A stretch of 64,000 bases of DNA, taken from contig CANXME010002013.1 of the NCBI GenBank assembly GCA_948144175.1, positions 67,501 through 131,500 on the forward strand. Reading direction: 5' to 3'. The notes beneath the pieces were generated by a model. It worked only from the letters and a program-made list of their open reading frames with translations, had not been told where the DNA came from and made no database searches. The first letter of the stretch is position 1; each line of letters starts with the position of its first letter. The position numbers and the translations under genes are program-made. The DNA comes from Closterium sp. NIES-65. Taxonomy: Eukaryota > Streptophyta > Zygnematophyceae > Desmidiales > Closteriaceae. Positions 22,051 to 33,300 of the stretch are shown in pieces.

Positions 22051-22257
22051 CACCCCCATAGGCTAAGTGAGGGGCATCAAAGCAAGCAAGGTGAGCACAC
22101 GGTCACAAGACCAGTCAACGCAAGAAACAAGGCAAGCTCAGGGTGGATCTCAAGGATACCACACAAATGCCGAGCACATGCAAGTGGCCACAAGGCAAGT
22201 TCAAGAGTTCACTAGAATATAAATAGGAAACACAAACAAGCAGAGCAAGCAACAGGA

Positions 22258-24559
22258 CTACAGCAACCGAGGGCCAACCTCAACAAGCCCCAACTGCACA
22301 CAGAACCTGTGGTGGTCACCAAGCGCTAAGGCCTTGGTGAAAACGTCTGCAGTGTTGGCCTCTGAGGCCACAAAGTCCAGGCGAGCCTGGCCGCGTCGCT
22401 GCAGCTCTCGCAGGAGGAAGTACCTCACGTCAATGTGCTTCACTCTGCTCTCCAGTCGAGGCTCTCGACACAGGAGGATCATGGCCTTGTTGTCAGCGTA
22501 CAAGGTCGGTGCAGAGCGAGGCCGCTCACCAAGGTCGGCAAGCAAGAAGGTCAACCAGCGAAGCTCCTGTGCCGCCATGGCACCAGCGTAGATCTCTGCC
22601 TCTGCACTGGAAGTAGCCACAGACGACGACCGTGTAGACCTCCACGACACAGCACCATCTCCCAGGCTGAAGCAGTAACCCTGAGTCGAGCGCTGAGTCT
22701 CCACGTCGTCAGCGTAGGAAGAGTCGCAGTGACCAGTCAACACCACTGGCTGAGTCCCTCCAAGCACAAGCCCCATGCCTGAGGTAGTCGCCAGGTACTT
22801 CGCCACCCTCACAGCTGCTGTCCAGTGGACAGGACGGTGTCTCCCAGTCGCAACAAAGCGAGAAAGGACGCTGAGGGGAAAGGCGAGGCCCGGCCGAGTA
22901 CAAGTCATCAGGTACATGAGGAAGCCCACCAGCTCTGCGTAGGGACCACTGGACTCAAAAGGCTCGTCGGGAAAGGGGCCAGTGAGTCTGTGGTCAACAG
23001 CAAGAGGAGTGGGCTGTGTGGTGGAGAACTGGAAGTCGAACCGCCGAAGGACCTGCTGCACCATGTGTGACTGCGACAGTGTGATGGTGCGAGCGGCTCT
23101 GTCCCGGGTAATCTGCAAGCCAAGGTAACGCTGCAGCTCACCCAGGTCAGTGCACTTGTGTCTCTTCTGCAGTTCGGACTTCACCTGAGCTAGGGCTGCC
23201 CTGTCTGCTGTAGCAAACACCAAGTCGGCGACGTAGACAAGGATAAAGAAGGGAGAAGAACCCCCTCGAACAAACAGCAACGGGTCGGCGGAGGACGGGC
23301 TGAACCCAAGGTCACGAAGCGTGGAGCGAAGAGTGTCGTGCCACTTACGGGGCGACTGGCGGAGACCGTAGACTGGTCGCCTCAGGCTCCACTGGGTCCC
23401 AGGTGGGAAGGTGTCAGTGAAGCCAGGAGGACGGCGCAGCCAGATCTCCTCGTGCAGTCGGCCCTGGAGGAACGCAGTGGAGAAGTCGAGGGAGTGCAGC
23501 TCGTAGTCTCGCTGCGCTGCTATGTGGAGTAACACCCGAAGAGTAGTCATCTTCGGGGTCGGGGCGAAGGTCTGGAAGAAGTCAACTCCCTCACGCTGAC
23601 TGAAGCCCCTAGCCACGTAGCGCGCCTTGAACACCGGCGGTGCTCCAGGCGGTCGCTTCACCTTGAAGAGCCACATGCCATCGACTACGTTCGCCCTGGG
23701 AGGGGGAACTGCGTCGACGTAGGTGCCTGTGGATCTCCAAGACGCCAACTCTGAGTCCATAGCCGCTTTCCACTGAGAGGCCCACGCCCCTGACACTGCC
23801 TCGCGGTAAGTGCGAGGAGTCGGTATGTCAAGGGCGTCGGGGTCTCCCTCAGGGGAGAGCAGCATGGCACACACAGAGGGAGAAGCGGCTGCCCAGTACT
23901 CCAGCTCAGACTCTCTGTCCTCTAGGACGTCACAGCCAAGGGCAAACTCACCCCCGACGGACAGAGGACGGTAGGGAGGAGCTGGCACCACAGGGGTGGT
24001 GTAGTCAAGGCAGCTGGCGGCAGCAAACTCAGCGACAGCGGCAGTGAGAGCAGAGACCGACGACGGAGGGAAACGAGAGTCGGTGAAAAGAGTGGCGAGG
24101 ACACGTGCGACAACAGGACAAACAGTGCGGTAGTAGTCAGTGATAGGAGTGGGGAGGGCTGGGAGAGAGGACGGAGAAGGAGACGGGAGAACGGACACAG
24201 GAGAAGGAGAACGACGACGAGACGTACAAAGGAGGGCAGTGTGGAGGTCAGTAACAGGGGACGAGTGACGAGCACGCGGAGGACAACGAGTGACCAAGTC
24301 GCGACGGACCGAAGGAGGAGGAGACTGGGGAGGAGTAGAAGACCAGACCGCCAGACGGTCGTCAGGAGGAGGCAACGGAGGAACAAACACAGGAGGAGAC
24401 TGGGGGCGGACAGGAGGAGAGGAGGAAAGGCCAAGGGCCCGCAGGCCACTCACAGGTGGGAACAACTGCCGCTCCAGAGGAAGCTGCGGTGGCGGCGGCG
24501 ACTGCTGCTGCGGCGTCGGCGGCTGCGGCTGCGGCTGCTGCTGCTGCGGCTGCTGCGGC

Positions 24560-24653
<94 letters not shown>

Positions 24654-27267
24654 GCTGCTGCTCCAGAAGTTCCAGTACCCGCAGCTCCTGCCGCTCCCTC
24701 TCCAACCGCTCCTGCTCCTCACGCTCACGCCGGCGGGCAGCCTGGAGACGTGTGTCGTGGCGGTGGGGAGGCGGAGTGGACTCCGCAGAACCAGGGTCAG
24801 GCTCCTCAGACTCAACACCTGCAGAACCAGCACCTCCAGTGCCAGGACCTCCAACTCCAGCACCCCCAGAACTAGCACCACCAGTGCCAGCACCTCCAGC
24901 TCCAGCACCCCCAGAGCTAGCGCCACCTGCGCCAGCACCTCCAGCTCCAGCACCCCCAGAGCTAGCGCCACCTGCGCCAGCACCTCCCGCTCCAGCACCC
25001 CCAGCGCTAGCGCCACCTGCGCCAGCACCTCCCGCTCTAGCACCCCGCGACCGAGTACCCCCAGACCGAGCACCGCCAGCGGCTGCACCTCCAGCTCCAA
25101 CACCAACCGAGTCCACAGTAACCTGTCGCGGAAGTGCCGAAGGCTGCTGAGGGGACTGTGAGGAGGACTGTGGGGAGGGAGCCGCTACCTGACGCGCGAC
25201 CGAGGGTAGAGGGGTAACGTGGGACACACCAGACGGGGCAGGACCAGGGGGGGGCGGGGGTACCGGAGGGGCGGGAGCAGGAGGAGGAGAGGGTGCGAGG
25301 AAAAGAGGGGGAGGGGGTACCGGGAGACCTCGACAGGGGTACCGGGTGTAGTAGGACACAGACTCGTCAAACCGGACGTCACGAGAGTCTAGGAACTGGT
25401 GGAGGGGCGGGTGGTAAAAGGACCAATCGGCAGAGTCCACTGGGAAACCAAGGAAGACACAGGGGACGGCGCGTGCCGAGAGCTTGTCCGCGGAGGTGTC
25501 GCGAACAAGCGCAAGGCAACCCCAGACTCGAAAGGCCAACCCGACACCAGGGGAACCAGTCCAAAGACTGGTCGGTGAAGCCTCGGGCCGCGAGACACGC
25601 GGCTGGAGGTTCAGCTGGTGTGCGGTGTAGCGAACCGCGTGAGGCCACAGAAAATGGGGCGCACGGGCATGGATCATGGACGTGCGGGCGATGTCCATGA
25701 CCAAGCCTATGCGGCGCTCAGCAACCCCATTCTGCTGTGGGGACTCTGGCAGCGTCCAGGACTGGGTGATGCCCTGTTCGCCGCAGAATCCGCCGAGAAT
25801 GCCGGAGCGAAACTCGCCCCCACGGTCGGAGTGGAGACAACTGACTCGACGACCACGAGTGCCCTCAGTGGCTAGAAGCCACCTGATCAGCGTAGCAGTC
25901 ACCTCGGACTTCTTCGCAAGAGGGAACACTGTGGTGTACCTGGAGAAGTCGTCGACGACCACCAGAAAGTAACGCTCCCTTCCAGACCCCTGCGTCGGGG
26001 CAGGGCCCAAGACGTCCAAGTGGAGAGTCTCGAAGGGAGCGGTGGCCGGACGAAGGGAGGAGGAGTGGGGAGTGGCGCGTAAGCGACCGGCGATGCACGG
26101 AGAGCAAGGAGGGGCAGGCGAGAGAGGGAGCGACGGGAAGGTGCGTGGGAGACCTGAGACAAGTCCCTGACTGAGCATGCTACGTAGGCGAGGGAGCGAC
26201 GGGTGGCCAAGGCGGTGGTGCCACAGGACGGTGCGGTGGGTGAGAGAGCGACAGGAGCACGACGCAGCGACGGGACTGGACACAGCGACCGGACCGGACA
26301 CTACTGCCTGACTAGACACAGCAACTGGACTGGGGACCTGGGCCGAAGGGGACGCAACGACCTGAGGGGAGGACGCGACCGGGGAGCGCTCGGTGTGGAG
26401 GACGTAGAGACCGGAGCGGGGCTCCCGGGTGAACGTGGCCAGAACAGCACCTGTGGTAGCGTCTGTACAGACTGCAGTCCGCCCACCCCCCACGAAGGTA
26501 ACCGTGATCCCCCTGTCCTGGAGGTATCCAACACCCACCAAGTTCCGAGTGAACGAGGGGATGTGGAGGCCGCGCAGGACACCAGAGGGGACCACAGGGC
26601 AGGGGAGGGTGGTGGAGCTGCGCGCAACGGCTGGTCCAGAGGTGGGATCAGCCAGAGCCACCGACACAGGGGTGAGGAGTGGTGTAAGGGTCGTGTGGTC
26701 GCGGAAGAAGCACTCAGACGCGCCCGAGTCCAGCGTGAACGACAGAGAGGCCTCAGCCGGAGGGTCACCTGACTCAGTCGCTACACAAGCACCTAGAGCA
26801 GCAACACAAGCACCTAAGCTAGACAGGCACAAGGCTACACTAGCGGGAGGCAAGCAGGCTAACCTACGAACACGCGAGTACACAGATCCATCAGCACTAT
26901 AGTCAGCATCAACATACAAAGCATGCTGACGCGCATCGTCCATGGACAGATCAAAGACATCAATCTTACGGGCTAACAGACGAGACCAGCGAGGCGTGAC
27001 CGCCAGAGGGCCCCAACGAGCCCGGTAGAGGTCGTCGAGGCGGCGGAAGCACCGCGCGGCAGAGTGGTCGTCGCGACCACAGAGACAGGGGCTGCCCGGC
27101 CCGGTGACGCACCAGTGGGTGCAGGGGCCAGCGTCACGGCGAGGGGGGCGAGGGGCCCAGCTGGAAGAGCTGCTGCTGCGGACGGTGCTCCCAGGGCCTC
27201 CCAGACCCCACTGCGGCGGGGGACCCCAGTGCTGCTGCGGACCCCACTGCAGTGGGGGCCCCCACTG
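22258..27267 (-). CDS. Copia-3 pol polyprotein (zinc knuckle to RNase H)
   Basis: The frame is open from just after the TAG at 27268-27270 to 22258. The first Met is at 26943, but the zinc knuckle (C-x13-C-x4-H-x4-C, near 27060-27130) lies upstream in the same frame. Domains in order: protease [13 protein letters not shown]-pre-integrase HHRLGHPSL, integrase ([25 protein letters not shown]), a low-complexity linker with a long Gln run, RT ([21 protein letters not shown]), and RNase H ([21 protein letters not shown]). The RT catalytic box reads YVAD instead of YVDD: the Ala codon is at 23227-23229. This copy should therefore lack polymerase activity even though its frame is intact. Confidence 0.92.
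24560..24655 (-). repeat. CAG/CTG microsatellite (poly-Gln) in the Copia-3 pol linker
   Basis: About 30 uninterrupted gct/ctg triplets on the + strand, encoding poly-Gln between the integrase and RT domains on the minus strand. Flanked by interrupted Gln/Pro codons. Confidence 0.95.
24830..25060 (-). repeat. Gly/Ala/Ser minisatellite in the Copia-3 pol linker
   Basis: Repeats of a short coding unit ([19 protein letters not shown] type) in about 15- and 45-bp multiples. A comparable Gly/Val/Ala repeat occupies the same place in Copia-1 (about 7530-7660). Confidence 0.8.
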
Positions 27268-28392
27268 CTAGAACTGCTGCGGTGCCTGCTGCTGCTGCTG
27301 TCCCAGCTGTGGCTGGTGCTGCTGTGGCGGCTGCTGCTGTGGCGGCTGCTGCTGGGGGGCAACGCCCCCGCCGGTCGGGCCACCACCTGTGGGTGGGCCT
27401 GTCTGTCCTGCACCTCCTCCAAGGCCCCCTCCCCCTGGTGCACCACCGCCGCCGCCGCCGCCGCCTCCGCCACCACCGCCGCTCCCACCTCCACCGCCAC
27501 CTCCACCGCCGCCACCACCGCCCCCACCTCCCCCCTTCCCGCCCTTCTTGCCACTCTTGCCCCGTTTCTGCCAGTCTGCGGCAGAAACGGCAGCAGTGTC
27601 CTCAGAGACCGACACAGCAGCAGAAGCGCGGGTAGCGGTGAAAGTGGGAAGCTGAGGGGCGGCACACCCCGCAAAGAGACGGGAGGCCACCGCATCAGTG
27701 GCGGAGGCAACGGTGAGGAGACTGCTCTCGATGGTCCCTAGAGCAGTCGCTAGGAGGTCGATAGTGAGCTCAGTGGGGTGCTTCTGAAGAAGCGCGTCGC
27801 GGGCAGTGGCAAGGCGGTCAGGGAGGCGGGTGACTAACCAGTGAAGAGTGAGCCACATGGGGGGGGGAGCAGCTAGAAGCTGTGCGTCGGTACAGGCAGC
27901 GCGGAAACCGGCGTCAAGCGAGCGGAGGTGAGTCACTAGGTCGGAAACAGTCGCAAACGAGCCTAGGTCGGGAAACACAAACGGCATGAGGAGGCGACTG
28001 AGGGAGGCAGAGGAGGGGGTGGAGTAGCGAGCAACAATAGCCTCCCAAACCCCCTGTGCAGTCTCCACCTGGTCAAAGTGGGCGGCCTCAGTCGGGGGGA
28101 GAAGCTCCGACAGAGTGAGAGCGGCGGCTGCGTCACGCGAGAGCCACACGTCCCTGGCCAGGACCCGACGGTTGTAGTCCGCCTGGGCCGTAGGGGTCGG
28201 CTCCGGGGCGGTCGGCAGGGCGGCGGGGGACGGGGGGGCCTGTAGGGCACCAGACGCGTGAGCCCACAGAGTGGCGCCGTCCTGCCGCTGGCTGGTGAGG
28301 AAGCGCGTGGTCTGGCGCTGCCAGGAGCTAAACTCTATTGGGCGTCCCTCCGCGTCGAAACGGAGGCGACGAGACTCCATGACTGATGCCAT
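27268..28392 (-). CDS. Copia-3 gag
   Basis: 374 aa from MASVMESRRLRFDAEGRP, homologous to Copia-1 gag, with the pattern TLWAHASGAL, WLSRDAAAALTLSELLP and VFPDLGSFATVSDLVTHLRS. The C-terminus is a Gly run followed by Gln/Pro. The ORF ends at a TAG (27268-27270) preceded by CAG CAG TTC and followed by CAG TGG. Pol continues in the same frame. This could be a CAG-to-TAG mutation or a readthrough stop. Confidence 0.88.
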   Translation of the reverse strand: MASVMESRRLRFDAEGRPIEFSSWQRQTTRFLTSQRQDGATLWAHASGALQAPPSPAALPTAPEPTPTAQADYNRRVLARDVWLSRDAAAALTLSELLPPTEAAHFDQVETAQGVWEAIVARYSTPSSASLSRLLMPFVFPDLGSFATVSDLVTHLRSLDAGFRAACTDAQLLAAPPPMWLTLHWLVTRLPDRLATARDALLQKHPTELTIDLLATALGTIESSLLTVASATDAVASRLFAGCAAPQLPTFTATRASAAVSVSEDTAAVSAADWQKRGKSGKKGGKGGGGGGGGGGGGGGGGGSGGGGGGGGGGGGGAPGGGGLGGGAGQTGPPTGGGPTGGGVAPQQQPPQQQPPQQHQPQLGQQQQQAPQQF

Positions 28393-28754
28393 GCTAGAGG
28401 CGGCTGGAGCTCGGCAGAGGCTGAGCTAAGAACGAGGAGGAAACCTACGGAGCGCCAGGAGGGAGAACGGCGGAGTACTGCTGGAGCACGGAGGAAAACA
28501 GAGCTAGGAACGCCAGTCTAGTAAACGGCTGGAGGAGGCAGGTCTGACGAGCCGATCGAGGAGCCAGAGAGTCGTTCGAGGGGCTGGCGGAGCTAGGAGA
28601 GATCTAGCTAACAACGAACGTCAAGGCTACCCTAAACAGCTAAGCGGAGCGGCCTCCAGCCGCGACGGTGCGAAACACTGTGAGTATGAGTGACGCGAGT
28701 GACGAACCAACGGAGGTCGGGTGGTCCTAGGTGGTGTGCGCGCGAGATAAGAGG

Positions 28755-28930
28755 ATGTGAGCGGTTGGAAGGGGCTGTGAGCGGTTGGAAGGGGCCGTGA
28801 GCGGTTGGAAGGGGCTGTGAGCGGTTGGAACGGGCTGTGAGCGGTTGGAACGGGCTGTGAGCGGTTGGAACGGGCTGTGAGCGGTTGGAAGGGGCTGTGA
28901 GCGGCTGGAAGGGGCTGTGAGCGGGTGGGA
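28755..28930 (-). repeat. 20-bp minisatellite in the Copia-3 leader
   Basis: About nine copies of a 20-bp unit (tgtgagcggttggaaggggc on the + strand) with few substitutions. Confidence 0.93.
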
Positions 28931-29009
28931 GGTGCTAGCTGGCGCCAACTGCAGGCGGCTAGGTTCCGGTGGCTAGCTGTTGCTGGCGGCTAGCTTCTGC
29001 CTAGCCGTG

Positions 29010-29155
29010 CTGCTGCTGCAGGAGCACGCGCTGCTGCCTAGCCGTGCTTCTGCTGCAATGCACGCGCTGCTGCCTAGCCGTGCTGCTGCAGCAATGCACG
29101 CGCTGCTGCCTAGCCGTGCTGCTGCAGCAATGCACGCGCTGCTGCTGCAATGTGC
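29010..29155 (-). repeat. About 36-bp repeat in the Copia-3 leader
   Basis: Three to four imperfect copies of a unit containing ctgctgcctagccgtgctg and caatgcacgcg. Confidence 0.8.
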
Positions 29156-29480
29156 ATGCTGCAGTGGCGTGCGCGGCTGCCGCTGGCTAACGCGCGCGCT
29201 GCTGCGGGCTAAGGACGACTACGCGGGCCCGCGGGTGGGGGGGGGGGGGAGATTCCCCTCTGGAGCGCGACGAAACGAGGGGCCAGCGGGGCCCTTTAAG
29301 CGCGACGAAAAACGAGGCCCGCGGGGGCCCGTAAACGTGACGAAAACGAGGCCCGCGGGGGCCCTTAAACGCGACGAAAACGAGGCCCGCGGGGGCCGTC
29401 CTACCCGCGACGAAACGGGGCCTAAGGGACGGGCGCCTCGGGACTGGCTAAGGGAGGGAGCGGAAGCGTGGGAGGGATTA

Positions 29481-29498
29481 AAACCTACTCTAATACCA
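29481..29498 (-). other. Copia-3 primer-binding site
   Basis: On the minus strand it reads tggtattagagtagg, adjacent to the 5' LTR. It matches initiator tRNA-Met with one difference from the TGGTATCAGAG of Copia-2. Confidence 0.7.
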
Positions 29499-29648
29499 TC
29501 ATAAACTAGGCTAGGAGAGAAGTATCGAAAGTATGTTGCGAGTAGTGAGAGGCAAGGGATAGAAGTGTCGACCTAAAGTGTTGTACCCTTTAGAGGGCAA
29601 CTCACTGTAGCCTAGACTAACAATATAAAGAATATATAACATTTGACA
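29499..29648 (-). repeat. Copia-3 5' LTR
   Basis: 150 bp, two mismatches to the 3' LTR. Followed by the duplication gtact at 29649-29653. Confidence 0.93.
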
Positions 29649-29653
29649 GTACT

Positions 29654-30201
29654 CCCTTGGAATTCAGGCGCATAAAATGTCGCTGACATTCAGGCGCATT
29701 GCTGGTTGTTGAAATTATCCAGGGCTACGATTTTTTCAGCATCTACACCAGCCAACCCAAGGTTATCAATTCTCCAGCCCGCCCATGTGTGCGAGGCACT
29801 GAAGATCGCAAAAAATCAGTGAAGAGGGGCGTGGGCTGCTGGGAAGAGGGCAAGGGAAGGGAACTCAACCTAAAGAACACTTGCAGTTTGCATGATTCGA
29901 AATCACTAAAATCTTTTGACCTTGACAATCAAATCATTCAGAGGCTTGCCCTGGCAAACTTGATTTGCCTGGACACTTTCCAGCTTTCCTTTTCCCCTTC
30001 CCTTTTTCAGCAAAAGAGAGTAGCTTGTTCTATTGTTTCACTACCCCACCAACCTCCTTGCTCCCACCCAATCAAACCCATCACTCCTCTCCTCTGGAAT
30101 AACTGAACCTTCAGAAACAAGAGATCCTTCAGAGAGGCTCAACGACGAATATCTCAACAACCTCCTCCCTCCTTCCCCTCCTCCCCACGCTGTCGTGAGC
30201 A
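29654..30201. other. Intergenic: 3' flank of the transporter gene
   Basis: No gene recognised. 30107-30201 is one arm of an imperfect ~140-bp tandem duplication whose other arm forms the last codons of the transporter (see next entries). Confidence 0.5.
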
Positions 30202-30358
30202 TCAGCTCCTGCATTCTTCCAAAAAACTCGACTCATCTGACAGAACTGACCCTTCAGAAACAATCGATCCTTCGGAGAAACTTGACGACTCCCGCAACAA
30301 GCTCATCCCTCCCTCCCCTCCTTTCCAAGCCGTTGTGAGCATCAGCTCCTGCATTCTT
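30107..30358 (-). repeat. About 140-bp imperfect tandem duplication at the transporter stop
   Basis: Two arms share gtgagcatcagctcctgcat (near 30195 and 30336) and a gaaacaa...gatccttc pattern (near 30115 and 30257). The arms are used in different frames: one supplies codons QELML, the other ends the protein at ECRS-stop. Confidence 0.75.
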
Positions 30359-33300
30359 GGATGCTGTATTCTAGAATCCGATAACCGTTCTGGATGCGGC
30401 AACACCAGAAGGCCTATCGACGGGACTTCCGGTCTTTGAATAGGCTTTTGGGACGTCAATCCAATCACCTGACCGGTTTTGGAGCCCTGTCTAGGGTCTG
30501 AGTGAGATTCTTTGCTCCCCTGTGCAAGATGCGCCCTCTCCTCTGCCCTTCTTGTCCCCTCTTTGAGCTCACCCGCTCTATCTATACTCTGCTTCCTCAG
30601 CGACCCCTTCTCACCGTCTCGCTCATCCTCCTCGTCCGTTTCCTCATCCTCTGACCCAACCACGATACTGAGAAGAGGAATCCCTTCCCTCTCACCCTCC
30701 TCCCCCCCTGCCAATCCTGCTTCTCCCTTTCCTCGCCCCACTTTTATTCCCGTCACCACTGCTCCTCCCCCTCCCAATCCTCCTCCTGAAGCACTCGCCT
30801 GAGTGGCAGTGGCATGGCCGTACATGACCATTCCTGTGACCGCTATACACATGCCGAGGATGCCTTTAAGGGAGATGGCAGAGTCGAATAGCACCACTCC
30901 CAGCACGAGCACTAGCACGGTCTTCATGTGGCCTAACACCTGGTAAGTCGAGGCGGAGAATTTCCCGATGCAGAGGTAGGCGCTGAGATTGCAGACCACT
31001 GCTAGGCAGCAGGAGAGAGTTATGAAGACCTGTAATGGAAAAGGGAGTACCAAAAGGAAGAGGAGCAGGAGGTGAGGGAGAGCCGAGGGAAGGACGACGA
31101 GGAGCAGCATGAAGGCCTGGAGAGGTGCTGATTGGCTGAAAAGTTAAGGGAGAGGGAGAAACTGAGGTATCAGTTCAGCCGTACTCACAATGGCGTAGGG
31201 CTGGTAATGGTAGTCGAGGAGGGAGCGGGAGGTGAGGAGGAGGTCGAGGGAAGGACCGATGAGGAGCAGCATGAAGGCCTGGAGAGGTGCTGATTGGCTG
31301 AGGAGATCGAAGGAGCCAATGGAGTATCGTTCTTGGAGCAGACCAATCAGCTGTGAGAATGGGAAGGAGAGTATGGGGAGAAAGGAAGGCGATGTTAGCA
31401 GGAGGGAAGGAGAATGGTGGAAGAGGGAGTGGATCGAGAAGGTCGAGTTTCATTCTGCAAGGGCAGAGGGCTAACAAGGGCTTTGCAGAGTGATACCATC
31501 ACATGCACATTGCCATATTTATTGAATGCAGGCATCGTACCATCATGTGCATGGCGGAGCAGAGAACTGCAAATGCAGCCACTGCTAGCCCAAGTGGGTT
31601 GACATGGATCTCCGAGACAGTGCAGAGGGCGACGCCCAGCATGACCACCAATTCTTTGAGTCAATTCAAGTCGAGTCATCAAATCGTACCATCATGTGCA
31701 TGGCCGAGCAGAGCACAGCAAAAGCAGCCACAGCTAGTCCCAGCGGGTTGACATGGATTTCCGAGACAGTGCAGAGGGCGACGCCCAGCATGACCACTGC
31801 GACGGCTGCTTTCACCCGCGGGGTGAACGATCGCCCCTTGAAGACAGCCTCGAAGAAACAGACGGTCGGGATGATGCTGACCTTGGAGATCTACGGTTGA
31901 GAACGGAGGGGGTGTGGCAGGAGAGGGTTGTGGGGGGGAATATGAGACGAGGAGGGGAGAAAGATAGTGAGGGAAAATGAGAGGAGGTGAGGTGAGGGGG
32001 GGGGGAATGAGAGTGAGAGAAGTTGATGGGGCCTGGACCAGCCCGAACCAGGAAGAGCAACAGCACCACACGCCGTAGCTGAGCAGTGTGACTCGTTACA
32101 AGCTGAACAGCGTGACTCGCCAAAAGCTGAACAGCGTGACTCCTCCAAGCCCACCTGGTAGAATCCGACGGAGTTGAGGAGGAGCGAGGGGTTGGTGGCG
32201 ACGAGGGTGACGGAGTGTGACTCGTTACAAGCCAAACAGCGTGACTCGTTACAAGCCCACCAGGGGAACGAAAGGAGAGACCCACCTGGTAGAATCCGAC
32301 GGAGTTGAGGAGGAGCGAGAGGTTGGTGGCGACGAGGCTGGCGTTGCCGAGAAGAGCGAAGCCCAGCAGCACGGGGAGGGGCACGCTGAGCTGCCTGGGG
32401 ACCAGCCCCGCGCACGCTGATGCGACCCCCGTTAGGGCTGTGAGCGCGAAGTGCATCCCCGTCAGTGTGCTGACTGGACGAGGGGGAGTATGGAGGGGAA
32501 GAAGGGGGAATGAAAGGGGAGGTGAGAAGCCCAGCCCAGCAGCACGGGGAGGGGCACGCTGAGCTGCCTGGGGACCAGCGCCGCGCACGCTGATGAAGAG
32601 AGGGGGGAAGGGGATGGGGAGGGGGACGAAAGGGGAATGAGGAGGTGAGAAGGCCAGCGGCACCCCCAGCGGCACGGAGAGCTGCCTGGGGACCAGCCCC
32701 GCGCAGGCTGACGCGCATCCCGGTTAGTGATGAGACTGGGGGAGGGGGAAGGAAAGGGTTGGGGGTGTGAGGAGGCGAGGAACGGGAGGAAGGGAGGCGG
32801 TGTAGGGTGGGGAAGGGAGGGAAGGGGAAAGGGGGACGAAGGGGGAGAGATAGGAAAAGGGATATAGGGGGTTACGAACTCTGTTTCTGCGGTACTACCG
32901 AGTACGAAGCAACTATTACCGAAGACGAGGCAAATACGAATCAGCTCTTACCGAAGCCGTATCCGGAAATGACTTGCTTGTTGACCATAATGATCCCCAC
33001 CCACCCCGGCCATACTCTAACGAGTTACATGGCTTACCGAATCAATTCTTACCGAAGACAAAGCCGTATCCGGACATGACTTGCTTGTTCACCATGATGA
33101 TCCCCACCCACCGACCCCATGAGTCGCTCTAGCCACGTGCGACTGACTAGATTAATAATGTCTTACCGAATAACGAGGCATCTCTTACCGAATACAAAGC
33201 CGTATCCGGACATGACTTGCTTGTTCACCATGATGATCCCCACCGACCCCACCACGTTCATCGACCAGATGCCCACCGTCGCCGCACATGACGGCGGCTC

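Larger units (their letters stand above)
28393..29480 (-). other. Copia-3 untranslated leader
   Basis: About 1.1 kb between PBS and gag with no convincing coding frame. It holds two tandem arrays (listed separately) and a GC-rich segment (29270-29420) in which a unit of about 30 bp, containing gcgacgaaaacgaggcccgc, recurs several times. Confidence 0.7.
21901..29648 (-). mobile_element. Copia-3: full-length Ty1/copia retrotransposon
   Basis: 7,748 bp, flanked by the duplication gtact (21896-21900 and 29649-29653). The 150-bp LTRs differ at two positions, so the insertion is recent. It encodes gag and an uninterrupted 1,561-codon pol frame. A single TAG separates them in the same frame, and the RT active site is mutated. 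It belongs to the same lineage as Copia-1, with a repetitive leader, extended zinc knuckle and matching PPT. Confidence 0.95.

Noticed and set aside
24241-25161. Large plus-strand Arg/Thr/Ser-rich and poly-Cys frames opposite the Copia-3 pol
   Set aside because: They are shadows of the GC-rich pol coding frame and its CAG run.
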